Source: Hyphomicrobiales bacterium (GTDB lineage Bacteria > Pseudomonadota > Alphaproteobacteria > Rhizobiales > JACESI01). Taken from it: DNA of 55,693 nucleotides. Each line of letters opens with the position of its first letter. Positions within the stretch are counted from its first letter, which is position 1. The stretch is taken from the NCBI GenBank assembly GCA_039973685.1, contig JBDWKL010000003.1, positions 1 through 55,693 of the forward strand. The letters run 5' to 3'. The position numbers and the translations under genes were made by a program. Of this stretch, positions 17,677 to 26,881 are shown piece after piece. The notes below the pieces were generated by a model. It was not told where the DNA came from, searched no databases, and was given only the letters and a program-made list of their open reading frames with translations.

Positions 17677-18036
17677 TCATAGACTGATAAGAATATCGTG
17701 GGTTTTGAAAGGCTCGCTAATATCTTCAGCAGATGACCGAAGTTCTTCGATGTGCTGCTCACGAATTCGGTTCAATCGCCTTTTCCTTATCCAGTAGTAT
17801 GTGGGAATAGTGATTATCCAAAAGAACAGCATAAACCAGCCTAATGCTACGTTCACAAAGACGAAACTTCCAACGGTTGTCATAATAAGAACCAAAGCGA
17901 TGATACGATCATTAAGGAGACTGACGCCCATCTTATGGTGTTTCGCCAAAGCTTCGCCTTGAGACATCCCTGACTTAGCACCATTGAGGTCTGTCAGTGC
18001 AGCACCAAGATCACCAAGATCATTTCCTCTACTCAT
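17677..18036 (-). CDS. Hypothetical small membrane protein, two TM helices
   Basis: About 119 residues: a polar N-terminal third, two hydrophobic helices (IIALVLIMTTVGSFVFVNVA and LGWFMLFFWIITIPTYYWI) separated by only a turn, then a basic, charged C-terminal tail likely in the cytoplasm. No family is recognised. ATG at 18036 is favoured over an in-frame GTG at 18045 because a GAAGGT sequence precedes it at good distance. It is isolated between the ureohydrolase (convergent) and the desulfinase-like gene (same strand, ~240 nt upstream). Confidence 0.6.
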   Translation of the reverse strand: MSRGNDLGDLGAALTDLNGAKSGMSQGEALAKHHKMGVSLLNDRIIALVLIMTTVGSFVFVNVALGWFMLFFWIITIPTYYWIRKRRLNRIREQHIEELRSSAEDISEPFKTHDILISL

Positions 18037-18274
18037 CAGTTTCACACCTTCACGGGTACTGGGCTTTTCTGAGTTTATCGGTCCTATTTTACATTGTAAA
18101 TGTTGCTAACTTTCCACCAATTGTTTTCATGGCCCTCTCAGAAGGTTTTGCAACCTTGGAATTCTCCCTCAAGAGGCATTACCACTAATCCAAACATGGT
18201 AGCTTTGTCCGCATTGCTGACATTAGCTGCGCCCGAAACTGTTTGCACTTCGGTGTCGATGCAAACAAACTCTA

Positions 18275-19501
18275 TCACTCAGCCGCTTGCACAAACCCAC
18301 CAATAGCATTGTTCATCATGTAGCCGTTGCGTGTCTGCGGGGTTTTCATACCCAGTGCGTCGCCTGCGATTTGGTTGCGGAGGATTTCTGCCGTGCCGCC
18401 GCCGATGGTGAACATGCGGACATCGCGGTACATGCGTTCGATTTTTTCATTCGATCCATAACCGCGTGCGCCGAAGATTTGTAGGGCTTCGTTGACGACC
18501 TTGATCGCGGCTTCGGAGGCGAAGAGCTTCGCTTGTGCTGACTTTGCCATATCAGGGAAGGGAATGAGGTCCAGTGTGCTTTTCGCAGCGTCATGCAGCA
18601 TGAGGCGGGCGGCGTTGGTTTGTGTTTCCATATCCGCGATTTTCCACTGGAGACCCTGAAATTCTGCGATGGGGCGGCCAAATTGCTCGCGCTCTTTCAT
18701 GTAGCGTTTTGCTTCATCAAGGGCACCAGCGGCGACCCCAAGAGCAATGGTGCCTGCACCAACACGTTGGGCATTATAAGCTGTCATCAAATCACCAAAA
18801 CAACCTTGCGGTCCTGATGGCGTTTCAAGACGCATGGAGGCGTCCACAAAAAGGTCGTCAAATTCTAGGTGAGCTTCCGGCATGCCGCAAAGACCCATGG
18901 TCCGTTCACGGCCAGCCACATGAAAGCCTTGGGTCGGGTTGTTATGATCGATCACGACGATAAACGCGCCAATGCCTTCGCTGCGACCTCTTTCATCAAG
19001 CACGCGTGCAAAGATGAGATGAATTTTTGAAACGCCGCCACCCGTGATCCAATGTTTGGCACCATTGAGGATGTAGCCATCACCAGAACGCTTCGCTGTG
19101 GTCTTCATAGAGGTGGCAGCACTGCCAACATCTGGTTCGGTAATGCAAATGGCGGGTTTGTCGCCTGCTAAAACGAGGGGGGCACAGAGCTTCTTTTGCT
19201 CTTCAGTACCGTAATGCATGATAGCGCCAATACCGCCCATATTGGCTTCAACGAAAACGCGAGCGGTGAGCGTGCAATGGCGGGCAATTTCTTCAGCGAC
19301 GAGGGTTACTTCAAAGGGGGTCGCGCCTTTGCCGCCGTAACGGGTTGGGATGCTCATGCCCATGAGGCGAGCGTCTACCATGTCTTTGACATTTTCCCAG
19401 CAATAGCGGCGTTCTTGATCGTATTCAGCAGCGCGGGCAGCAAATTTGGTCGTTGCAAGGTCGCGTGCGAATTCTTGTGCTTCAGTGACGACTGGCTGCA
19501 T
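18275..19501 (-). CDS. Acyl-CoA dehydrogenase-fold protein, likely 3-sulfinopropionyl-CoA desulfinase (Acd-like)
   Basis: 408 residues with the three-domain acyl-CoA dehydrogenase fold (ITEPDVGSAATS for FAD/substrate, REQFGRPIAEFQ, RDVRMFTIGGGTAEI). Both usual positions of the catalytic Glu are lost: the MCAD-type site reads GGGT (Gly368) and the isovaleryl-CoA-dehydrogenase-type site is Gln245 in AYNAQRVGAG. From memory, the desulfinase Acd of Advenella mimigardefordensis shares this Gln and an active-site Arg84, matched here by Arg81 before VFVEANMGGIGAI. Acd converts 3-sulfinopropionyl-CoA to propionyl-CoA and sulfite. The gene is divergent from a LysR regulator, as I recall for Advenella. 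No acyl-CoA transferase gene is adjacent. A plain dehydrogenase is the alternative. Confidence 0.75.
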   Translation of the reverse strand: MQPVVTEAQEFARDLATTKFAARAAEYDQERRYCWENVKDMVDARLMGMSIPTRYGGKGATPFEVTLVAEEIARHCTLTARVFVEANMGGIGAIMHYGTEEQKKLCAPLVLAGDKPAICITEPDVGSAATSMKTTAKRSGDGYILNGAKHWITGGGVSKIHLIFARVLDERGRSEGIGAFIVVIDHNNPTQGFHVAGRERTMGLCGMPEAHLEFDDLFVDASMRLETPSGPQGCFGDLMTAYNAQRVGAGTIALGVAAGALDEAKRYMKEREQFGRPIAEFQGLQWKIADMETQTNAARLMLHDAAKSTLDLIPFPDMAKSAQAKLFASEAAIKVVNEALQIFGARGYGSNEKIERMYRDVRMFTIGGGTAEILRNQIAGDALGMKTPQTRNGYMMNNAIGGFVQAAE

Positions 19502-19524
19502 GGTGAATACTCTCGATGAAATTT

Positions 19525-19557
19525 GCCCTAAGGGCTAAGTGTCGAGGATTTGCAAAT
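19525..19557. promoter_or_regulatory. Palindromes in the acd-lysR divergent region
   Basis: Between the two divergent genes lie GCCCTAAGGGC (19525-19535) and a perfect palindrome ATTTGCAAAT (19548-19557). LysR-type regulators typically bind such dyads in the intergenic region shared with their target, so these are candidate operators. The assignment is inferred from position only. Confidence 0.4.
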
Positions 19558-19615
19558 TTTAAGCAATCGAATTAATGTGTATCATATCTTCATTAATTTT
19601 GAATATAATCCTGCG

Positions 19616-20473
19616 ATGAACTTGAAAAACCTCAATACTTTGATTGCCATTGCGGACAATGGATCGTTTCAGCAAACAGCTCTCCAGCTGAACATGACGC
19701 TTTCCGCTGTTAGTATGCAGATGAAAGGTTTGGAGGAGGAGCTTGAAGTGCTGCTTTTTGACCGCACGCATCGGCCACCGAAACTCACGCCGATGGGGCG
19801 GCGCGTTGTTGAGCAAGCCCGCGCTGTATCGCGCACGAGTGCTGAGCTTTTTGCTGTGTGCAAACAGGGAGAGGGGCTGACTGGTGATTTTCGTATCGGC
19901 TTTGTTGGAACCTCAAGTGTGCGGCTGCTGCCTCGCTTCATGATGAATGCCCGTGCTCACGCGCCACAAGCATCTTTTGCCGTTCAAACAGGCCTTTCTG
20001 ATGATTTGGTGGAGCGAATAAGCCACGGTGATCTTGATGCCGCCGTTGTAACAAGCGCCAGTTTGCCGCGTTCTATTAAATCCCATGTTTTGGCGACTGA
20101 AGAATTGCTCTTCTGCCTGCCAGAGCAAGCGGGTGAATGGTCGATTGAGCGCTGTATGATGGAATTGCCCTTTATCCATTTCATGCCCAAAACGGGTATT
20201 GGCCAACTCATCGCAGATCATTTAAGCGAACAACGGTTGGCACCCAAAGAGGTGATTGTTCTTGATAGTGTGGAAGCGGTGGCCGAATGCGTTCTAGCGG
20301 GCGCGGGCTTTGGTATTTTGCCAAAACCAGACGTGGAACGCCATGCGAATGAGGGCATTTCTCTTCGCCCGCTTGCGCCTAAAGCTGTGACGAGGCAATT
20401 GGTTTTTGTCCATCAACGTCGCGGTGTAATCGCGGACAATGTGGATGAGATACTCAGCTTCTTTGATTGCTGA
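19616..20473 (+). CDS. LysR-family transcriptional regulator
   Basis: About 285 residues. N-terminal winged helix-turn-helix (LNTLIAIADNGSFQQTALQLNMTLSAVSMQMKGLEEEL) followed by a two-lobed effector domain beginning near GDFRIGFVGTSS. ATG at 19616 is chosen because it places the HTH at the usual position; the frame is open upstream to 19550, but that would add 22 untypical residues. It is divergent from the desulfinase-like gene and very likely controls it; the effector is unknown, with an organosulfur acyl compound as a reasonable guess. Confidence 0.85.
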   Translation: MNLKNLNTLIAIADNGSFQQTALQLNMTLSAVSMQMKGLEEELEVLLFDRTHRPPKLTPMGRRVVEQARAVSRTSAELFAVCKQGEGLTGDFRIGFVGTSSVRLLPRFMMNARAHAPQASFAVQTGLSDDLVERISHGDLDAAVVTSASLPRSIKSHVLATEELLFCLPEQAGEWSIERCMMELPFIHFMPKTGIGQLIADHLSEQRLAPKEVIVLDSVEAVAECVLAGAGFGILPKPDVERHANEGISLRPLAPKAVTRQLVFVHQRRGVIADNVDEILSFFDC

Positions 20474-20485
20474 GCATTGGCTGCG

Positions 20486-21250
20486 CTAATAGGTTGAGCG
20501 ACCGCCTGAGATGTCAAAAGCTGAGCCTGTTGAGAACGAACATTCTTTGCTGGTTAAAAAGCAAACGAGGGCTGCGATCTCCTCAACCAAGGCAAAACGG
20601 CCCATGGGTACTTTTGACAGCATAAACGCAATGTGCTCTTCGCTCATTTGATCGAATATTGCGGTGCGTGCAGCGGCTGGTGTTACGCAGTTCACCATGA
20701 TGTCGTGCTTTGCCACGGCCAATTCTTTGCCGAGTGATTTTGTTAGCCCGATGACGGCTGATTTTGAAGCGCTGTAAGCGGGCGCGTTGGGGTTGCCTTC
20801 TTTACCAGCCACAGACGCGATATTGACGATACGGCCATAGCCGCCGTTGATCATGTGGGGGACACAGGCGCGGTTGCAATAAAACAGGCCGTGGACATTC
20901 ACATCAAACACCTGCTTCCAATCATCAACGCCATAGGTCCATGTGGTCGTGTTGGGGCCAGTTATGCCAGCGCTGCAAATGAGACCATCAATACCGCCTA
21001 AATCCTTAGCAACGCGGTCTGCTGCCTCCTGCACGGCGTCAGCGTCGGTTATGTCGACTTGCATGGCATGGGTGCGGTCGCCAAGCTCACCTTTAACGGC
21101 ATTCAACGCTTCTTGATCATGATCCCATAAAACGACGGTCGCGCCTTCGTTGTGCATGCGTTCAGCGATGGCTTTGCCAATACCTCCAGCGCCGCCCGTA
21201 ATGATCACGCGTTGGCCTTCATAGCGACCATCAAAACAATCTGCCTGCAT
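20486..21250 (-). CDS. Short-chain dehydrogenase/reductase
   Basis: A classical SDR of 254 residues: cofactor motif TGGAGGIG near residue 19, acidic Asp after beta-2 (VVLWDHD) suggesting NAD preference, CSAGI, catalytic Ser in NIASVAG and YSASK (Tyr/Lys). The C-terminus ends GSAFDISGGRSTY, as in FabG-like and sugar/hydroxyacid dehydrogenases of Rhizobiales. Substrate cannot be deduced. It converges on the LysR gene with only 12 nt between stops, and may serve the organosulfur genes around it (inference). Confidence 0.8.
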   Translation of the reverse strand: MQADCFDGRYEGQRVIITGGAGGIGKAIAERMHNEGATVVLWDHDQEALNAVKGELGDRTHAMQVDITDADAVQEAADRVAKDLGGIDGLICSAGITGPNTTTWTYGVDDWKQVFDVNVHGLFYCNRACVPHMINGGYGRIVNIASVAGKEGNPNAPAYSASKSAVIGLTKSLGKELAVAKHDIMVNCVTPAAARTAIFDQMSEEHIAFMLSKVPMGRFALVEEIAALVCFLTSKECSFSTGSAFDISGGRSTY

Positions 21251-21363
21251 TGAATCTTCTCCCGAATTTTGTGAGTTTAATTTGACTGCATTCTAAGGGG
21301 TAATCAATAGCCTAGAGTATGCTAACGTGCTGGGACTGATTTGGTTTTAAAGTGAACGTAGCG

Positions 21364-22332
21364 ATGCAGATATTTTTGAAATTTGTTGGGCTTTTGTGTT
21401 TGGCACTAGGGCTTGCCTTTGTTTTTGGCCCGCGTGAACCGTTTGACGGTGAGGTGACCTTTGATCAAGCGTCTATCGGTGATGACCTTGATCAATATCT
21501 CGTCCAACAAGAGAACAAGTTTAGCGACATTCGGCAGGGTTTGAACAAGCAAATTATTTGGCATGGCGAACGCGGTGCGCAAACGGACATTGCGATTGTC
21601 TATCTGCACGGATTTTCAGCCTCATCCGCTGAAGTGCAGCCAGTGCCTGATCAAGTGGCGAAAGCGCTTGGTGCTAATCTTTATTACACAAGGCTGAAGG
21701 GCCATGGGCGCACGGCGGAGGCGATGGCTGAGGCCAACGCTGATGACTGGTTGAATGATGCAGCAGAAGCGCTTGCCATTGGTGCGCGGTTGGGTAAGAA
21801 GTTGATTGTGGTTTCTACCTCGACAGGTGGTTCGCTGGCCGCTTACCTTCATGCCCATAAGCCTGAATGGGGCGATATGATTGCGGGCCATGTGATGATC
21901 TCACCCAATTTTGGCCTCGCTGATCCAACCAGTGCTTTGTTAAGTTTTCCTTTTGCACGGCAATTTGTGCCACTGATCCTTGGGCCGATGCGCGGAAGAG
22001 CATCAAGCAATAGGTTGGTTCAACATGTATGGACTATACCTCATGCAACATCGGCTCTTATGCCGCTTGCCCGTATTACCAATGAAGCCAACGAGGCGCC
22101 GCTTGAAAATATTGATGTGCCAACGTTGGTTTTTCGCTCATTACAGGACAAAACCGTAAGCCCAAAGGCGACAGCAAGTGCGATCAATCGGATAGGCGGA
22201 ACGGTTGAGCAAGTCTTGATTGATCAATCAGGCCACCGTAACCATCATGTGCTTGCTGGTGATGCTGTAAGCCCGCGAACAAACGGCCTTGTGACCACCA
22301 CAACCGTTGAATGGATAAAACGTCTAAAATAG
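21364..22332 (+). CDS. Alpha/beta hydrolase with N-terminal membrane anchor or signal
   Basis: The N-terminal ~22 residues are hydrophobic (FLKFVGLLCLALGLAFVF), so the enzyme is exported or membrane-tethered. The hydrolase core has VYLHGFSASSAE (oxyanion strand), the nucleophile elbow STSTGGS where the first Gly of GxSxG is Ser, an Asp in FRSLQDKTVSP and a His in SGHRNHH. It resembles monoacylglycerol-lipase/S33-type hydrolases; the substrate is unknown. A GTG at 21352 is an alternative start. The gene is 140 nt upstream of xsc with a putative regulator site between, so it is probably not part of the xsc transcript. Confidence 0.75.
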   Translation: MQIFLKFVGLLCLALGLAFVFGPREPFDGEVTFDQASIGDDLDQYLVQQENKFSDIRQGLNKQIIWHGERGAQTDIAIVYLHGFSASSAEVQPVPDQVAKALGANLYYTRLKGHGRTAEAMAEANADDWLNDAAEALAIGARLGKKLIVVSTSTGGSLAAYLHAHKPEWGDMIAGHVMISPNFGLADPTSALLSFPFARQFVPLILGPMRGRASSNRLVQHVWTIPHATSALMPLARITNEANEAPLENIDVPTLVFRSLQDKTVSPKATASAINRIGGTVEQVLIDQSGHRNHHVLAGDAVSPRTNGLVTTTTVEWIKRLK

Positions 22333-22340
22333 AACCAGAG

Positions 22341-22374
22341 TGGACTATCCAATCGTTTGTTTTGGTCCTATCGA
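22341..22374 (+). promoter_or_regulatory. Putative TauR/MocR operator upstream of xsc
   Basis: Direct repeats TGGACTAT (22341) and TGGTCCTAT (22363) are spaced 22 bp, about two helical turns, ending ~99 nt before the xsc ATG. The second lies within TTTTGGTCCTATCGA (22360-22374), which matches 13 of 15 bases of a site at nearly the same distance before the taurine-type binding-protein gene (37116-37130). From memory, Rhodobacter capsulatus TauR recognises direct repeats like CTGGACYTAA. Confidence 0.55.
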
Positions 22375-22472
22375 AAATTGGTCAGATACCGTTTTCGTGC
22401 TACATGGAAACTTGCCCGCGAAACGGATGCCTTTCGCTTAGCTTATAGAGAAATTTTGGGAGACATGGTCCA

Positions 22473-24251
22473 ATGAAAATGACCACTGAAGAGGCCTTTG
22501 TAAAAGTCCTGCAAATGCATGGTATTGAACACGCTTTCGGGATTATTGGCTCTGCTATGATGCCTATTTCCGATCTGTTCCCAAAAGCTGGCATCAAGTT
22601 CTGGGATTGCGCCCATGAAACCAATGCAGGCATGATGGCAGATGGCTACACGCGTGCCTCTGGCAAAATGTCTATGATGATCGCGCAAAACGGTCCGGGC
22701 ATTACCAATTTCGTGACGCCTGTAAAAACCGCTTACTGGAACCACACACCGCTTTTGCTGGTGACACCACAGGCTGCGAACAAGACAATCGGGCAGGGTG
22801 GCTTCCAAGAAATCGAGCAGATGAAATTGTTCGAAGACATGGTTTGCTATCAAGAAGAAGTGCGTGACCCGTCTCGTATGGCGGAAGTGCTCAACCGTGT
22901 GATCGAAAAAGCATTTCGTGGTTGCGGTCCAGCTCAAATCAATGTGCCGCGTGACTATTGGACGCAAGTAATTGATGTGGAGCTTCCACAAATCGTGCGC
23001 CTAGAACTTCCAAGTGGTGGTTTGACTGCGATCCAACAAGCAGCTGACCTTTTGTCAGAAGCTGAATTCCCCGTCATCTTAAACGGTGCGGGTGTAGTGA
23101 TCGGTGGTGCTATTCCTGAATCTGCTAAACTGGCTGAGAAATTATCCGCGCCTGTATGCTGCGGCTATCAGCACAATGACGCTTTCCCAGGTAGTCACCC
23201 GTTATCCGTAGGCCCTCTCGGCTACAACGGCTCTAAGGCTGCGATGGAGTTGATTGCGAAAGCCGATGTGGTGCTTTGTCTTGGCACGCGCCTCAATCCA
23301 TTTTCGACCTTACCGGGCTATGGCATCGACTATTGGCCGAAAGACGCGAAGATCATTCAAGTTGATATCAACTCAGACCGCATTGGCCTGACCAAGAAAG
23401 TAACAGTTGGTATTCAAGGTGACGCGAAGATGGTGGCTGAGCAATTGCTTGCTAAGCTTTCACCAAGTGCGGGCGATAAAGGTCGTGATGAGCGTGAAGC
23501 TTTGGTCCATCAAACCAAGTCAGCATGGCTTCAGCTTCTATCCTCCATGGACCACGAAGATGATGACCCAGGCACAGACTGGAACGAACGCGCGCGTGAC
23601 CGTGAGCCAGATCGGATGTCTCCTCGTATGGCTTGGCGCGCAATTCAAGCAGCACTTCCAAAAGAGGCGATCATTTCGTCTGACATTGGCAACAACTGCG
23701 CGATTGGCAATGCTTACCCAACCTTTGAAGAAGGCCGCAAATATTTGGCACCGGGCTTGTTTGGCCCGTGTGGCTATGGCCTTCCTGCGATCTGTGGCGC
23801 GAAAATTGGCCGCGAAGACGTGCCAGTGGTTGGTTTTGCTGGTGACGGCGCTTTCGGTATCTCAATGAACGAGATGACGGCAGTTGGTCGTAACGATTGG
23901 CCGCCAATCACAATGGTGATCTTCCGTAACTATCAATGGGGTGCTGAAAAGCGCAACACGACTTTGTGGTTTGAAGATAATTTCGTCGGCACAGAACTGA
24001 ACCTCGGTGTTGAATATGCAAAGGTGGCGGATGCATGTGGCCTTAAAGGCGTGCAAGTGCGCTCTATGTCTGCGCTGACAGATGCGATCAATGATGCAGT
24101 TGAAGCGCAAATGAAAGACGGTGTGACGACATTCATTGAATGTGTGTTGAACCAAGAGCTCGGTGAGCCATTCCGTCGTGATGCGATGAAGAAACCTGTT
24201 TCCGTTGCGGGCATTGATCCAGCAGATATGCGCCCACAGGCTGGTGCATAA
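22473..24251 (+). CDS. xsc: Sulfoacetaldehyde acetyltransferase
   Basis: A thiamine-diphosphate enzyme that converts sulfoacetaldehyde and phosphate to acetyl phosphate and sulfite, the central desulfonation step for taurine and isethionate. At 592 residues it has Xsc length. Motifs include [15 protein letters not shown], the TPP-activating Glu in [19 protein letters not shown], the TPP/Mg motif GDGAF in the C-terminal domain, and [10 protein letters not shown] near residue 490. Downstream pta (5-nt gap) takes acetyl phosphate to acetyl-CoA, the standard partner. No Tpa or taurine dehydrogenase is seen in the window, so the sulfoacetaldehyde source is encoded elsewhere. GGGAG precedes the ATG. 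Confidence 0.96.
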   Translation: MKMTTEEAFVKVLQMHGIEHAFGIIGSAMMPISDLFPKAGIKFWDCAHETNAGMMADGYTRASGKMSMMIAQNGPGITNFVTPVKTAYWNHTPLLLVTPQAANKTIGQGGFQEIEQMKLFEDMVCYQEEVRDPSRMAEVLNRVIEKAFRGCGPAQINVPRDYWTQVIDVELPQIVRLELPSGGLTAIQQAADLLSEAEFPVILNGAGVVIGGAIPESAKLAEKLSAPVCCGYQHNDAFPGSHPLSVGPLGYNGSKAAMELIAKADVVLCLGTRLNPFSTLPGYGIDYWPKDAKIIQVDINSDRIGLTKKVTVGIQGDAKMVAEQLLAKLSPSAGDKGRDEREALVHQTKSAWLQLLSSMDHEDDDPGTDWNERARDREPDRMSPRMAWRAIQAALPKEAIISSDIGNNCAIGNAYPTFEEGRKYLAPGLFGPCGYGLPAICGAKIGREDVPVVGFAGDGAFGISMNEMTAVGRNDWPPITMVIFRNYQWGAEKRNTTLWFEDNFVGTELNLGVEYAKVADACGLKGVQVRSMSALTDAINDAVEAQMKDGVTTFIECVLNQELGEPFRRDAMKKPVSVAGIDPADMRPQAGA

Positions 24252-24256
24252 GACGG

Positions 24257-25252
24257 ATGCCTTCGGTATTAGATACAATCAAAGCGGCGGCTAAAAATAG
24301 CCGTCGTCATGTGGTTTTAGCGGAGGGTGAAGACCCTCGCATATTAGAAGGTGGCGCGAAGGCGCAGGCGGATGGTTTGGCAACCATTACGTTTTTGGGC
24401 GATGAGCGTAAAATTTCCGCCGCACTTTCGGTTTCAGGCTATTCAGCCAGTGATTTCAATATTGTTGATCCTGCAACTGCAGATGTTAGCGCCTATGCTG
24501 GCCTTTATCATGATCTGCGCAAGCACAAGGGTATCAGCGAGCGTGATGCCACAGACGCGATACGCAATCCGCTCAATTATGCGGCGATGATGGTGCGTAA
24601 TGGTGATGCCGATGGCACGGTAGCGGGCGCTGTTGCGACTACTGCGGATACAGTGCGGGCAGCCTTTCAAGTTATCGGTAAGGCAAAAGGCGCGCGGGTT
24701 GTATCCAGTGTGTTCTTGATGATCTGCGAAGATGACCATTTCCAGAAGAAGGGCGCCTATTTGTTCGGTGACTGCGCTTTGATCGTCGACCCATCTGCCG
24801 AAGAGCTCGCAGATATTGCAATCGCCTCAGCCAAGTCTTGCGAGCAGTTCTTGAATGCGGAACCGCGTGTTGCCATGTTGAGCTTTTCAACGTCTGGCAG
24901 TGCATCGCATGAACGGGTTGATAAGGTGAGGGAGGCTACCGGCATTGTTAGAGCGGCTGCACCAGACGTGATCATCTCTGATGATATGCAGTTTGACACT
25001 GCCTTTGTTCCATCCATTGCAGCATCCAAAGCGAAAGACAGTGCAATCCAAGGGGATGCAAATGTTTTTGTTTTTCCAAGCTTAGAAGCGGGCAATATTG
25101 GTTATAAAATCGCCCAGCGCATTGGCGGGGCTAAGGCTGTTGGCCCATTTTTGCAGGGCCTCGCAAAGCCCGCGAATGATCTTTCTCGCGGCTGCTCTGC
25201 ACAGGATGTTTATGATTTAATTGCTGTAACGGCTGTTCAAAGCCAATCTTAA
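24257..25252 (+). CDS. pta: Phosphate acetyltransferase
   Basis: 331 residues, the short catalytic form without the N-terminal regulatory domain of E. coli Pta. Conserved parts are [54 protein letters not shown] split over the centre, [10 protein letters not shown] and [24 protein letters not shown] at the C-terminus. It interconverts acetyl phosphate and acetyl-CoA and directly follows xsc, so it channels the product of desulfonation. Its TAA stop lies in a TTAA that also provides the stop of the convergent chemoreceptor gene. Confidence 0.95.
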   Translation: MPSVLDTIKAAAKNSRRHVVLAEGEDPRILEGGAKAQADGLATITFLGDERKISAALSVSGYSASDFNIVDPATADVSAYAGLYHDLRKHKGISERDATDAIRNPLNYAAMMVRNGDADGTVAGAVATTADTVRAAFQVIGKAKGARVVSSVFLMICEDDHFQKKGAYLFGDCALIVDPSAEELADIAIASAKSCEQFLNAEPRVAMLSFSTSGSASHERVDKVREATGIVRAAAPDVIISDDMQFDTAFVPSIAASKAKDSAIQGDANVFVFPSLEAGNIGYKIAQRIGGAKAVGPFLQGLAKPANDLSRGCSAQDVYDLIAVTAVQSQS

Positions 25253-26724
25253 GCAATAGACGCTGAGGTTTTTGCTGCTTTCTCAGTTGCATTGGATGCT
25301 TCGCGCGCTGATTGAGCAATCTCTAGAATGCTTTCAGCAATTGTTTCAACACCTTGAGATGCCTGCAACATGTTTGCCGAAATCTCGTTCGTCACATCTT
25401 GTTGTTGATCAACAGCTGTCGCAATCGTCATTGAAATATCACTGATTTGAGTGATCGTTTCTGTAATCGTCTCAATTGCACTCACGGCATTCTTTGTGCT
25501 GTCTTGGACACTTGTGATTTGAGAACTAATTTCGTCGGTTGCTTTTGATGTTTGAGTTGCGAGTGTTTTCACCTCAGAAGCAACAACCGCAAAGCCGCGA
25601 CCAGATTCACCAGCACGTGCTGCTTCAATTGTTGCGTTCAAAGCAAGCAAGTTGGTTTTTTCTGCGATGCTATTGATAAGCTCGACGACTTCCCCAATTT
25701 GGTTGCCTGCATCAGCAAGGCTAGAGACGATTTTGTTTGTTGATTTTGCTTGATCAACAGCGCTTGAAGAAATGTTCAACGCAGATTTAGCTTGATTTGC
25801 AATTTCACCAACGGAAGCGGATAGCTCTTCTGTGCCTGTGGCTACAGATTGAACGTTTTGAGACGCTTGGTTGGATGCAGCAGAGGCTGAATTTGCCTGG
25901 TCATTTGTAATATTTACCGCAGAGGTAATGCTGTTCAATTCTGAATTAATGACCTTCTGCGCTTCGAGCAAACGCATTCTATTTTTTACTCGTTCAGTAA
26001 TATCAGTCGCATATTTGACGATTTTTTGGAGTTTTCCTGTTGGATCAAAAATCGGATTGTAAGAAGCTTGGATCCAGATAGGTTCGCCAGATTTTGAACG
26101 ACGTTTAAATTCAGAAGATTGGTATTTCCCATCATTGAGATCTAGCCAAAACTGCTCATATTCTTTTGGATCTGTTTCTTCTTCAATAATGAACTTGCGG
26201 TGGTGTTGACCAGCAATCTCATCTAGCCTGTAGCCTGTTGCATCCAAGAAGTTCTGGTTTGCATTTTGTACAATGCCCTCAGGGTTGAATTCGATAACAG
26301 CCTGTGAGCGGTTGATTGCTTCGACTTGGCCTTCGAAATCAGCTGCGCGCATTTTTTGCTCGGTGATATCGGTCGCAAATTTGATTATGCCAAAAACTTT
26401 GCCATTAGAACCCATAAGGGGGTTGTAAGTTGCTTGGATCCAAACCTCACTGCCATCTTTTGTTATGCGGCAATATTCATCTGATTTGAACTCTCCGCTG
26501 CGCAGGCTATCCCAGAATTTCTGGTAGTCTGCGTGGTTCCGTTCTTCTTCGCGCACGAAGATCTTGTGGTGTTTACCCACAATTTCCGACTTTTCATAGC
26601 CGACGGTATTTAAGAAGTTCTCGTTGGCATCCAGTATAGTGCCATCAATTTTGAATTCGATTATTGCTTTTGATCGGTTTATCGCCGCAAACTTTGCGTC
26701 TGAATTTTTGTTCCGAGTAAACAT
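25249..26724 (-). CDS. Soluble methyl-accepting chemotaxis protein with two PAS domains
   Basis: 491 residues with no membrane-spanning segment. Two similar PAS-PAC units (about residues 17-130 and 140-255) share FL-x-x-x-GY and ATDITE, so they look like an internal duplication. The C-terminal half is a coiled-coil MCP signalling domain with the hairpin [19 protein letters not shown]. The protein should sense an internal cue such as redox state, oxygen or a metabolite through its PAS domains and act on CheA/CheW. No chemotaxis genes are nearby. The position next to pta may reflect energy taxis (inference). It ends with SIA and lacks a CheR-binding pentapeptide. Confidence 0.9.
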   Translation of the reverse strand: MFTRNKNSDAKFAAINRSKAIIEFKIDGTILDANENFLNTVGYEKSEIVGKHHKIFVREEERNHADYQKFWDSLRSGEFKSDEYCRITKDGSEVWIQATYNPLMGSNGKVFGIIKFATDITEQKMRAADFEGQVEAINRSQAVIEFNPEGIVQNANQNFLDATGYRLDEIAGQHHRKFIIEEETDPKEYEQFWLDLNDGKYQSSEFKRRSKSGEPIWIQASYNPIFDPTGKLQKIVKYATDITERVKNRMRLLEAQKVINSELNSITSAVNITNDQANSASAASNQASQNVQSVATGTEELSASVGEIANQAKSALNISSSAVDQAKSTNKIVSSLADAGNQIGEVVELINSIAEKTNLLALNATIEAARAGESGRGFAVVASEVKTLATQTSKATDEISSQITSVQDSTKNAVSAIETITETITQISDISMTIATAVDQQQDVTNEISANMLQASQGVETIAESILEIAQSAREASNATEKAAKTSASIA

Positions 26725-26881
26725 AGAAGGGCCACCTGATAACGTTTATGTGATTAGGATGATGGGTGGAAGTTATTGCTTTTTGGTTAAATATTGATGG
26801 TCAATTATAGCGATTACTAGTATTCGGCAAAAAATATTGAATTTCTGATGTTTTAAAGCCGATAATTTGGCTGATGAGTAA

